Shown: piece after piece, positions 33,482 to 43,337 of the stretch
Position numbering within the stretch: position 1 is the stretch's first letter
Layout: every line of letters starts with the position of its first letter
NCBI RefSeq assembly: GCF_026262505.1
Contig: NC_067207.1
Span: forward strand, 5,712,252 to 5,776,251
Source of the DNA: Trichomonas vaginalis G3
Lineage: Eukaryota > Parabasalia > Trichomonadida > Trichomonadidae
Reading direction: 5' to 3'
Length of the DNA: 64,000 bases
The notes under the pieces: generated by a model
The model's database searches: none
What the model saw: only the letters and a program-made list of their open reading frames with translations
What the model was told of the DNA's origin: nothing
Program-made: the position numbers and the translations under genes

Positions 33482-35563
33482 TTCCCAGTAGAGGTAGGGC
33501 AACGATAGAAAATTTTTGGAAAAAAAGTTCGGAGATCTTAAACGTATCATATTCCCTGCATGGTTTGGTATCTTCCGCCATGCGTTGTGCCAAACATATT
33601 GACACTTTCCAATAATTAATTTATGGTATGAGTCACAGAGTTAGATTATAAAAAGAAAGTAAATAATTGCAATTAGAAATCATATATGTCGGAAATCAAA
33701 TGTTGATGAGCAGAAACCTTTTACTCATCATAAAAGAGATAAATCACTAAAGATTTGTATACATTAAAATTTGATATTTGGTGCTCGAAAACTGTCTGAT
33801 GGGACTCCTCCAAAATGAACCAATCTATCGCTGAGGACCAAATTAGATGATGTGGATGGTGTATTCTCTAATTCTAACTTAGGAAGAATGGGAACAAAAC
33901 GAATGACGACAACAACATGTCAAACATAGATTAAATATCTATGAATCAATAAAGTATACGTGCATTGAAGGTGATAACGATCACTTGAGGCTTATAACTC
34001 TTTGACTAAATTATGCAATAATTAAATATAATCATTTTTATATTTTTATACTGATAGTAATTAATATACTATCCTGCTTAATAAATGGTATGATCAAATT
34101 TGTTTGAAAATTTAATTATGTATATGAAACTATGTCTTCTATATAAAAATCAAAATTTTCGGACGAACCTAGATTGAACCTTTATGAAAATCTATCATTT
34201 TTGTTAATTGAGTTAATATGAATCTTTTACATATGTATATATAGCATTGATAGCTTATATAATCATGGTTTATTCCATATTAACATATTTTTTCAGTTAA
34301 ATTTGTTAATAATATCATGTAACAAATTAATTCAAGATTAGAATGTCTACAAAATGCTAACAAATAAGAACAAAATACGATTTCTCGACTTAAATTTTAA
34401 TATGGAGTAGTTTTTCGTTTAAATCTAATTAAAAATGAATAAAAACTTATCTTGTACTATTTTCATTCAAAGATTTTAATAATGTAAATCATGCATTTTC
34501 ATAATTCAGTACAGTTCTTTTTAGAATTAAAGTTGATGAGGATGATATTTGTGATTTAAAATAATTTGTTAATGTTCACCTTTTATTCATCACCTTGTGG
34601 TATGCCCTAAAGCAATAGCATTATCAATTCTGCTGAATTGATCAACTCAAAATTCCAAAAAAAATTCAAAATTTCAAAAATGAAATTAAACAATTTGAAT
34701 TTTCACATGAAAAAATCAATTTCGAAAAAAATTTGGAAAATCAAAGTATTTGATAATTAGTCAAATAATCAATTTACATCGTTTTTACTCATAAAAAACA
34801 ACTAATTTTTGATTTTGATATCATATTTGATAAATACTCATTCCAGAGTTGACGTAATGTATTAATTATTGTTAGAGATATTGCTTTCGCAGCAAAATTC
34901 TTATTTCATGAAAGAAAAAAAAATGATTTTATTCCAACAAAAACAAGTAAACAGATGAATGGAAACGTACTATATTTTCATAAATGTAGTAATCAGCGTG
35001 TCAGCTTTTGTTTATCATGTTCGAGTCAAAATGTATTAACTTGTAATAAGAAATATTCGAAGATTATATGAAGTATTGAGCATTCTTTGTAGAAATATTT
35101 GTAATTCATTACTAACATATATAATAAAGTTGTTTTTTTTTCCTTATTGCAATAATTTTGTCTGATTTTAATAACTTTTCATGTATACGAGTTGTGTGAA
35201 TATGCATCATAATATGCGTAAATATACTTATTTGCGACGAATAATGTGGTTGCATAATGGAGGTGCTAAATTTTGATTTTTAATATGGGGCTTTGGTATG
35301 TATAATCATGTTCTTATCTCAACGTAGGAGTATTGGTGCAATATGATTAAAATTTACGAGGTTGATCTTAAATTGAATAATTCTGGAGTATAAATCACAA
35401 TGCAGCTAATTCTATGTTAAAGATAGATACAGATTGTAGTAATCAATTAGGGAGTACAAATTCATTCTTTCATTTCTGTCGTATTGAGCAGAAAGGAAGA
35501 GATCATAACCCTAGGAAAAAAAGCCCAAATTTGTCACTTTTCATAGTACGTTAAACTCAATTC

Positions 35564-35581
35564 GCTCGGCGAATGCCGAGC
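35564..35581. repeat. GC-rich hairpin
   Basis: GCTCGGC / GCCGAGC with a GAAT loop, the most GC-rich spot in the 3.4-kb transposon. Purpose unknown. Confidence 0.7.
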
Positions 35582-36015
35582 ACACGTACTCATCATTCAA
35601 CATAATATTCTCATTCTTTGGTTATTATAGTGCCAGACAACACAAGATTTCAAAGAATTACTTGAGTTTTCAATTAATCTTAATCCGATTTTAGATTTAT
35701 CGAGAACTCCATCATCACAATCACATACTTCAGTGCGGTAACTACAATTATCCATATACAGAAGGAAGTTCTTTTCGAACAACTCATTTGGAGTCTGTTT
35801 TGGAAAGAACTTCTTTCTGTCCGACTTAATTTCATAGTTCCTGATCAACCAAAAGACAGAAACCACACACTATCTACTTAGGAAAGGAGTTCTTTCTAAA
35901 TCTTCCTTAAATTGAGATTTTACGAGAGATAACCCTTCTATTGCACTTAAAAATGAACATTTTGATATCTTTAGTATCACACAGGTCATATATAGTATTT
36001 CATCTACATGAATAC

Positions 36016-36064
36016 ATTCATCTTTCGAAGTCTCTCATTAAATGGGAGGCTTCGAAAGATGAAT
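36016..36064. repeat. 49-base long hairpin
   Basis: ATTCATCTTTCGAAG (36016-36030) pairs perfectly with CTTCGAAAGATGAAT (36050-36064). The inner part also pairs (CTC with GAG, CATT with AATG). Lies inside the 3.4-kb transposon, near its right end. Confidence 0.8.
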
Positions 36065-37065
36065 CGTTTTATTCATACAACTTTAAATCTCGAACACATT
36101 TAGAGAGTGAGTATATCATTTTATTCTTGTTTTGAGTTTATTCTGATTCAAAATTGCAGTGAAAACAGAAGTTCACACATCATATCTGAATGTGAGCTCA
36201 TCTATACTTATACGATCTCAATACCTCCACTCTAAGCATAAGAGGTGAAGTTATATAAAAATTATCAGATGCGTTGAAGTCTCAAAAGTATTGCCTGAAT
36301 GCTTGTTTCATATTTGTCCAAGTAGTTTCAATGAATAAATGTATTGTTTTTTATAATTTCGATTTATTTTTAGAAAATATTCAATATAAACCTTTATTGT
36401 GTTATTTACATCTCATAAATTCTCTGTCTAAATCATATAAAAGCGCGTTTTACCCCTATGAATCAAGAAATTCATTCAATATTCATGGTATATTTATTAA
36501 ATTTATACGATTTACTAATAATCAATATTATATCCTCATAAATAGCAATATATTTTGGTAATCTATGATAATCATATACAATATTTGAAATCAAATTTTC
36601 ATTAGTTTAGGTTCCTTGTTAATAGTAAACCATTATATTTATTACTAATAATAAAATCTATGTGTCGTATTGAAATTCAATAAAATTACTTATTCGGTCC
36701 AAAAAAACAAATTAGATAAAATTTTTCTTTTTTTATGTAATTTTTGTTTTTCATTTTTCTCAAGATCCTAAGTTATGTTCTAACTTTTGACATCATATCC
36801 TATCATGCTAGGCTATATATTATAGCATATCCAAAAGGCAAGGAAATCTATCAGAGAAGCCTTTTTGACCTATCGTTGCCCTACCTCTTTCCCAGTAAAA
36901 AGTGTTTATTAAATTGAATGCAAAGAATTAGATTCTGAAAAACATTTTGGCCGATCATTTAAAGTTTCCATGTATACTGTCATCTAATAAAATTCAATTC
37001 ATATTTCAGAAAAATTATTTCTCCTATTCAAATTAAAAATTTCGTAATCAAAATTTCTGTTATCA

Positions 37066-38178
37066 ATGTCAACTTGGACCGCACTTCCTGCCTTTATTGG
37101 TAAATATAACTTTGGTCAAACAATTGGAAAGGGATCTTTCAGTCTTGTCAAGATGGCAATGAATACAGATACTCATGAAAAGCTTGCAATCAAGATTATT
37201 CCAAAATCAATGATTAGTACTCCTGAAGAAAAACTCCGATTTGAACGCGAAGTTAACGTAATTATCAAAATGAATCATCCAGGTATCATTAAAATACACG
37301 ATTTTATCATAGACGCAAATTATTTTTATCTTGTCATGGATTATTGCAGTGGTGGTACCTTACTTTCTCAAGTTGGCATCAATAAACTTACTGAAGATGC
37401 AGCCAAACCACTCTTCAAACAGATTTTAGAGACTGTCCACTACATTCATTCACAAGGTATTGCTCATCGTGATTTGAAGCTCGAGAACATCATGCTTGAT
37501 GAATTTGGTCATATTAAGATCATTGATTTTGGATTTTCAAGATTTGTTGAGAAAGGCGAGATGTTCATGACACCATGTGGTTCTCCAGCATACGCACCTC
37601 CAGAAGTAATTGATGGAGAAAAGTATGACGGCAAACTTGCAGATCTCTGGTCCCTTGGCGTTATTTTGTTCGCTCTTGTTACTGGCGAACTTCCATGGAA
37701 AGGCACAAACCAAATACAGATTTATAATCAGATCAGAAATGCGCAATTCGATATCCCACCGCAAGTCTCCAAATTCGCGCAAGATTTGATAAACCAATTA
37801 CTCAGAATTGACCCGACAACGAGATTAACTACTACAGAAATATTAACACATCCATGGCTCGATGGTATTATCGTTTCATGGAATGGTTCAAATGGAGCTT
37901 TAGGTCCAAATATTTCTTTCAATACTTTTCGTAAAATCTTAGGCAGTGGCGATATTAGACAAGTACAGTCGCCAAGATCACAGTTAGCTGCATTAAGCAG
38001 ACATCATAATACTGTCATCAACAAAAATACAGGATCTTTGTCTTTTGGATGCCCTAAACCATCCCCGATTCTCACTCATATCGGAAGGAACTCAACAATT
38101 GTTCCTGGACTTGGAGCTGCAAGTCGTTTGAAAGTTGTCAAAATTCTTCCGACTTCACCACTCAGTGATGAGTTCTGA
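37066..38178 (+). CDS. CAMK/SNF1-like serine/threonine protein kinase
   Basis: 370 residues. The kinase domain covers about 14-265: glycine loop GKGSFSLVKM (21-30), Lys43 in AIKII, catalytic HRDLKLEN (134-141, Asp136), DFG at 154-156, activation segment with TPCGSPAYAPPE including Thr169, and DLWSLGVILFALVTGELPW. All catalytic residues are present, so it should be active. The domain is closest in pattern to CAMK-group kinases such as SNF1/MARK. The C-terminal 100 residues are Ser/Pro-rich with no known module, possibly regulatory. No membrane span. This gene converges with the ABC transporter gene. Confidence 0.9.
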   Translation: MSTWTALPAFIGKYNFGQTIGKGSFSLVKMAMNTDTHEKLAIKIIPKSMISTPEEKLRFEREVNVIIKMNHPGIIKIHDFIIDANYFYLVMDYCSGGTLLSQVGINKLTEDAAKPLFKQILETVHYIHSQGIAHRDLKLENIMLDEFGHIKIIDFGFSRFVEKGEMFMTPCGSPAYAPPEVIDGEKYDGKLADLWSLGVILFALVTGELPWKGTNQIQIYNQIRNAQFDIPPQVSKFAQDLINQLLRIDPTTRLTTTEILTHPWLDGIIVSWNGSNGALGPNISFNTFRKILGSGDIRQVQSPRSQLAALSRHHNTVINKNTGSLSFGCPKPSPILTHIGRNSTIVPGLGAASRLKVVKILPTSPLSDEF

Positions 38179-38775
38179 ATATTTCATCAACTTATTTTTA
38201 TTATTTCACTCTATCTTTTGTATAAATTATTCTATTTTATCTGTTCAAATTAATTATTTCCTTATTTTTTAATGAAAGGTTTCTCTCTACTATGCATAAC
38301 AAGGTTAGATTTATTCTCATAGAAATTTAATGAATATCTATAGTAGAAATTTAATATTTGTAAAGGTGAATACATTTCATTGTCTCCAATAGTATAAGAT
38401 TTCATACTTTTTCAACGCGAAATTTGTTAATTTCGCTCCAATTAATACAATCATGGGTGAAATATTATTTTATGAATGTGAAATTTTTTCCTCAATAAGA
38501 TAATTTAATGTACAATCCAATATTAATATCAAATATCTATTTACCTTTATCTTATTAGCACATTTCATAGCCATAAATTAAAATCGAATATGAAATAATC
38601 TACCGATGAATTGATTAATCCCATTTCGACTTAAAAGTCATATATAAAGGTGGATACTAACAGTTATTCATGATTATAAGTTATTTATTAGTTTACAAAT
38701 ATTAAAAAAAAATTAAATTAATTTTAAATTATTTTTATAACAAACAAAAAACTAAAAAAAATTAGTATAACCAAG
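38179..38775. other. Convergent 3' spacer
   Basis: AT-rich region between the kinase and ABC transporter genes. No gene seen. Confidence 0.6.
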
Positions 38776-40461
38776 TTATTGTATTTGGTCTACATACATG
38801 TTGTACAAAGTATCTTCAACGTTCATCATGTTCAAGTTGTAAGACTTGATAGAGAACTCCTCGAGTTTAGTGTTCAAAACTGAGAGAAGTTCTGCAACTT
38901 TGTCGTCGACAGGAATGAGGACTGTGTCTTCGTGGATGTCATCGACAGAAGCGTTAGGGAACCATCCTTTGACGAACTCCGCCAGTTTGTTGATCTTTGT
39001 GTCGTCCTCATTTTCGCCATCGAAGATCGCTGTGAGTCTGTAACCGCAGTTGTACTGAGTTCGCAGTTTAAGTGGCTGACCGTCGAAGATGATTTTTCCG
39101 TCGTTCAGAACGATCAGTCTGTTTGAGATTGTCTCTGCCTCTTCGATCATGTGGGAAGAAAGCAGACAAGTCGTGTTAGATGTAGAGATGGCCTTCCACA
39201 CTGTGTGTCTCGATGAAACGTCGACGCCGGCTGTAGGCTCGTCCAGGATGACGATTTCTGGGTTTCCGATGAATGCCATCGCAAGACAAAGTTTCCTCTT
39301 TGTGCCACCGGAAAGGTTGTCTGCCTTAGAGTAAAGGTAGTTTGTGAGGTCGAAGTTGCAGCAGATACGGTCGATCTCTGACTTGATCTCCTCCTTAGGA
39401 ACACCGCGGATACTTCCAAACAGACGCAAGTTCTCGAAAACGGTCTGTTTCCCGAAGAAAACGGAATCCTGGAAGCAGACACCGACGCTGACGTCCAATT
39501 CCCTGAATCCAAATGTGTGGCGTTGGCCGTGAAGGAACAGAGAACCGCCATCGCTGTCGATGCAACCGGAGATGATGTTAAGAAGAGTGCTCTTTCCTGA
39601 TGAGTAAGGACCGATGAAGACAACAACTTCGCCGCTGCTGACACTGAATGAGACGTCATCCAATGCGCAGATTCGGTGGATCCTGTTGAAGTGCTTAGTA
39701 AGGTGCTCTGCTTGGATGAAGGAATCACTGGGGTCGTGTGAAATCTTCTGACGACCGGAGAAAAGAAGTTTCCACCGAGTTAATGAGAAAAGATTTCGGA
39801 TTCCAATAGGAGGAGAGCCGGATTTTCGTGGAAGAAGAAGGTAAAGAATGATGTAGACAAACAGGAAGACAAAACATGAGCCTCCCATGATGGAAATGAG
39901 TTTAAGAATAGGAATTCTGAAGAAAAATTCCATTGAATAATGAAATGGAATATGGTAATAAGTTGCGAACAGATATTCTTTGATAAATTGAGTTGTGGCA
40001 TAAACAGGGAAAATGCAAAGCCATGTATTATGGTTTTTGTAAAATTTATAAGAATCTATAAATTTCAGATCGACAAAAAAGCTAAATACTGGTAATATTA
40101 GTGTTCCGTAGACAATGGATTGCAATATATTCCTTTGTAATTTTGTTTTTGAAAGAGTTATTAAAGAACATAAAAAATAAGTGGAAAGATGCATCATAAA
40201 TACGAAAACTAAGAGCGTTGGGTATGCACTCTTATTTATATCTGCATTCACCCGTAAGACAAATAATAAAATCGAGTCTAATATTGTTTTGATAATTAAA
40301 GTAATAAAATCCCATGTAAAATACGAAAGCAATATGGTAATTTCATTCACACCCGAAATAGATAGAAGATTGAACATGTTGCCCTCATGCAATTTAAAAA
40401 TTTCGTTAATGCTCATAATAAACGAGGAAAGAGCACCAAAATATAAAAGATAAGAAACCAT
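38776..40461 (-). CDS. ABCA-type ABC transporter, membrane and ATPase part
   Basis: 561 residues: about six hydrophobic spans in 1-210, then a nucleotide-binding domain at about 248-470. Walker A GPYSSGKST (284-292), Q-loop CFQDS, signature LSGGTKRK (383-390), Walker B VILDEP (404-409) and H-loop SSH are complete. The DEPTAGVD and LSGGTKRK forms are typical of ABCA lipid transporters, and the single membrane-ATPase order indicates a half transporter. The frame is open 36 bp upstream of the ATG and probably continues from the 40490-40936 frame. Total length would be about 720 residues, usual for ABCA half transporters. Confidence 0.88.
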   Translation of the reverse strand: MVSYLLYFGALSSFIMSINEIFKLHEGNMFNLLSISGVNEITILLSYFTWDFITLIIKTILDSILLFVLRVNADINKSAYPTLLVFVFMMHLSTYFLCSLITLSKTKLQRNILQSIVYGTLILPVFSFFVDLKFIDSYKFYKNHNTWLCIFPVYATTQFIKEYLFATYYHIPFHYSMEFFFRIPILKLISIMGGSCFVFLFVYIILYLLLPRKSGSPPIGIRNLFSLTRWKLLFSGRQKISHDPSDSFIQAEHLTKHFNRIHRICALDDVSFSVSSGEVVVFIGPYSSGKSTLLNIISGCIDSDGGSLFLHGQRHTFGFRELDVSVGVCFQDSVFFGKQTVFENLRLFGSIRGVPKEEIKSEIDRICCNFDLTNYLYSKADNLSGGTKRKLCLAMAFIGNPEIVILDEPTAGVDVSSRHTVWKAISTSNTTCLLSSHMIEEAETISNRLIVLNDGKIIFDGQPLKLRTQYNCGYRLTAIFDGENEDDTKINKLAEFVKGWFPNASVDDIHEDTVLIPVDDKVAELLSVLNTKLEEFSIKSYNLNMMNVEDTLYNMYVDQIQ

Positions 40462-40489
40462 ATAACCAGTAATATCGTCATATTGGTCG

Positions 40490-40936
40490 TCATCTTATAT
40501 AAATAATATCTTGACGATTATTCAAAAAATTATTAGCATGGCTGAGAAAGCAAGTAATAAGTTCTGACTTTTCAAGCGAGTCTTTAGTAGTATACATGCT
40601 TGCTATTAATTTTGAATTGTTAAATGAATCTATTGTGATTAAATCTCCGTCAATTGCTTTTTTGTAGTCTGATTTATTGTATATAATAACATTTTTGAAT
40701 TTCTGAAATTTCCTTGTGAAATCTAAATCTGGATAAAGTGTTTGGCCATCTAAAAATTTAGAACATTGACTGGAATCAAAATTACGAGATTTTAAATCAA
40801 ATTTGCTAAATTGCTCACCAAATGCTAAATATACTAGGATTAAAAGAGATGATAATAGTGATAAGATTAGAAATAAAAAAAATAGGCAACCTGATCTTTT
40901 ATGGAGATGTTGCATACGAAAAAGTGCTTTGTACAT
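40490..40936 (-). CDS. ABCA-type transporter, N-terminal part
   Basis: 148 residues: cytosolic start MYKALFRMQHLHKRSG, a strong membrane span (about 17-40), then an extracytosolic loop. This is the N-terminal layout of ABCA half transporters and is followed directly, on the same strand, by the frame that holds the remaining spans and the ATPase. The two frames are offset by one base near 40483 (TATAAGAT). I therefore read them as one gene split by a single-base length change, which may be a consensus error. Confidence 0.75.
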   Translation of the reverse strand: MYKALFRMQHLHKRSGCLFFLFLILSLLSSLLILVYLAFGEQFSKFDLKSRNFDSSQCSKFLDGQTLYPDLDFTRKFQKFKNVIIYNKSDYKKAIDGDLITIDSFNNSKLIASMYTTKDSLEKSELITCFLSHANNFLNNRQDIIYIR

Positions 40937-41001
40937 AGTCCATTGACTTATGGAATGATTTTGTGGAGTTGGAGAAAGAAATGATTCATTGATTAAGGGT
41001 G

Positions 41002-41038
41002 CACCCGTATGTACGTTTATTTGAGAGGAGGAGGATTA
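41002..41038. repeat. 37-bp direct repeat, copy 1
   Basis: Begins CACCCGTATGTACGTTTATT and is repeated without change at 42508-42544. It lies at the left end of the TTAA-flanked element. Confidence 0.9.
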
Positions 41039-41136
41039 CCCTCTCAATTTTGAGGGATTCGTTAGTTTATTTTCTCGATGAATATGCAATAAAATTTGAT
41101 TTTTACCTTATCAATATACTTCATATAATATACACA

Positions 41137-42251
41137 TAGGGTTGTTAAAAATATCAAAAATTAGCGTTTTGAAGACACCATGGTGTCTTATAATTTTTCC
41201 TTCCTTATTGGCGTGTAGAAATAAATGCGCCAATAGATTGAAGAAGAAGAATTGTTTTTCTCTTAATAAACTTTAATCCTTTTGATATAAGAATATTAAA
41301 AACATTAATATAATTTCGATTTCGGAAATTAAATTTCCAAATTTTTTGTCGATTTCGGAAATAACAGGATCCCGCATCCAACACGCAACAACAAAACACA
41401 AAACACACTTTTTGGTTCTTTCATCGTTTTAATCGTAATTTATGTAATAGATGATTTGGATAAATTTTACAAAAATAGAACCTATATTATATTCTTTTCA
41501 AAGATTCTTGCAAATCATCAAAAATAATTGTATTTTAAAAAACGATCAAATTATCCTTTCATTATTTTAAACTTAAATTAGTTTTTATGATTGACTAAAG
41601 CAATCATATTTATTCATCATTAAATAAATAAAAAATAATATTTGAGAGTTATTTCAAAAAAAAACACATTGAATTTATTAATTTGTCTCAATTTCAGTAT
41701 TATAAATTTTTATAATTTCAATATTTTGAAATACACTTTTTAATATTTCAATATTTATGATATTTCAATGTATTAAGTGGTCTCAAATTGAGCTTCTCAA
41801 ATATAAGTTGGCCTATTCAAATAATAAAATTAAATAATATTTAAAATAATAAATAAAAGTGATTGAGGTCATAGCAAAACGGCTGTTTCAGTCATTAATT
41901 CTTAAAAATAAAAAGGGTAAAAACTAAATAAAATGGGTAAAATTCAATAGTGTCTGTGCTATCGTTCAATTTGAAGGTGTCTTTTGAAACCGCAAGACAT
42001 ATTGAATTTTTGAATAGTGTATTATGGTTTGACAGACACCAATGAAAAAAATAAAATGATATTTATTTTAAATATATAAGATCCTTATATAAAATATAAA
42101 TATTTTATCGTTTTATTTTCTTGTTTTAGAAATGTTTTTTATTGAAAAATCAATAAAACTAACTCCAAAATAAAATTTTTGATTTAAAGACACTATGATG
42201 ACACCAGGCAAATCTTCCAAGACACCTATCGTCGGGAATCTAACAACCCTA
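41137..42251. mobile_element. Nested hAT-type non-autonomous element
   Basis: The ends are TAGGGTTGTTA (41137-41147) and TAACAACCCTA (42241-42251), matching the hAT terminal pattern YARNG. The direct repeat TATACACA flanks both (41129-41136 and 42252-42259), a perfect 8-bp target duplication as hAT makes. The 1.1-kb interior is AT-rich with no transposase. Copies of AAGACACC near both ends, including a perfect palindrome at 41172-41189, may be subterminal transposase-binding sites. It is inserted inside the TTAA-flanked element, so it is the younger of the two. Confidence 0.85.
41172..41189. repeat. 18-bp perfect palindrome
   Basis: AAGACACCATGGTGTCTT reads the same on both strands. The half-site AAGACACC recurs near 42225 and, inverted as GGTGTCTT, near 41976. 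Confidence 0.9.
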
Positions 42252-42507
42252 TATACACATGTTCATGTAAAAACTTTTTTCCAAAATCCTCAGGAATTAA
42301 GGGATTTTTGAATTTTAAGAATTTTTTTCGAATTTTTTCGAAAAAAAAATATTTTCAGAACAGCCTTAACGGCTAAGATTTAGGAACAATGTTAAGTATC
42401 AAAAAGAAAGGAGGTCTGATATAGACAACATATATCGTTGAAGGTTGAAAAAATCTCTAATATTTGAGCCTAAAATTTCAAATTTTAATTTTTTGAAAAA
42501 AAAAGGC

Positions 42508-42544
42508 CACCCGTATGTACGTTTATTTGAGAGGAGGAGGATTA
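42508..42544. repeat. 37-bp direct repeat, copy 2
   Basis: Identical to 41002-41038. It lies to the right of the nested hAT-type element, still inside the TTAA-flanked element. Confidence 0.9.
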
Positions 42545-43297
42545 TATTTTTGAAAGGGTGAAACATTATGAATATGTTAATTATATAATAATATGTATTA
42601 TTATAAAAAAGAAAAAATAAAGCACGTTAAAATTTTTCTTTCATGATTTTTTACAAAATCTACTTAGAATTATGCAAAATATGACTAAATAATTATAAAT
42701 TTCAAGTTAAATTTTAATTTTGATAAATAATTTAAATTTCAAAATATCAAGTTCAGTTCGACTATGTATGTAGTAATTCCTCAATAAAGTGCCAAAACCC
42801 TATTAAAATATATGAACATTTTCAACATTTTAACGTTTTTATTTAAAAATTTGATGGAATATGAGCTTCAAACAATTATTATGTAAATAAAAATAATTAA
42901 ATATATGTATTTATTCGTATTACAACCGTAGTAAGTCGATTCTTCCTTTCTTCTACTGAGATTTGAATTTGATTTCGAATTGTAAAGAGATTCAAAGGGA
43001 AAATACTAGCGGATAAAAACTACCTCCATGAAAGGGTCATAATGGAGTTAAGTTGTATTTTTTGATATTTTTTGCTTTTCGAGCCGAAATAGGTAGCCAA
43101 GATAATGCATAAAAATAAGGTTGTAAATTCTGAAGTTTACATGATCCTCTCGTGTGCACCCTTAATGCCGATGATTTATTTTGAATAATTCTCAATTAGA
43201 ACTAATCAGCTTTAAAACTTATAAATTTTGAAAGATTTGAAATGAGCAACAAAGTTCATGGATTTCCTGACATTTAAAAAATCAAAGATTTTTTTAT

Positions 43298-43302
43298 TCA
43301 TT
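43298..43302 (+). promoter_or_regulatory. Possible initiator (TCATT)
   Basis: Matches the trichomonad initiator pattern TCA-Y-W, 36 bp before the ATG at 43338. Chance matches are common, so this is weak. Confidence 0.3.
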
Positions 43303-43337
43303 TTACCTTTGTAAAGAAAAAAAATAGAAAAAATAAA

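Larger units (their letters stand above)
33490..36888. mobile_element. Non-autonomous DNA transposon, 19-bp TIR, 8-bp TSD
   Basis: AGAGGTAGGGCAACGATAG (33490-33508) recurs inverted at 36870-36888. Both ends are flanked by the direct repeat TTCCCAGT (33482-33489 and 36889-36896), a perfect 8-bp target duplication. The 8-bp length and GGGCAA-type end suggest the hAT superfamily, with P-like or MULE as alternatives. The 3.4-kb interior is AT-rich and holds only short frames (for example a 89-residue one at 35597-35866 on the minus strand), none resembling a transposase. Perfect TIRs and TSD indicate a fairly young insertion. It contains hairpins at 35564 and 36016. Confidence 0.85.
40997..43161. 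mobile_element. TTAA-flanked (Kolobok- or piggyBac-like) non-autonomous element
   Basis: GGGTGCAC at 40997-41004 is mirrored by GTGCACCC at 43154-43161, and both are flanked outside by TTAA (40993-40996 and 43162-43165). TTAA target sites are typical of Kolobok and piggyBac; Kolobok is reported from Trichomonas. No transposase is present. About half of the length is a nested hAT-type element (41137-42251). The perfect inverted match is short (8 bp), so the call is moderate. Lies between the ABC transporter start and the beta-helix gene. Confidence 0.6.

Noticed and set aside
41205-41408. 67-residue Cys-rich minus-strand frame as a gene
   Set aside because: Lies inside the nested non-autonomous hAT-type element; no known pattern and no flanking signals.
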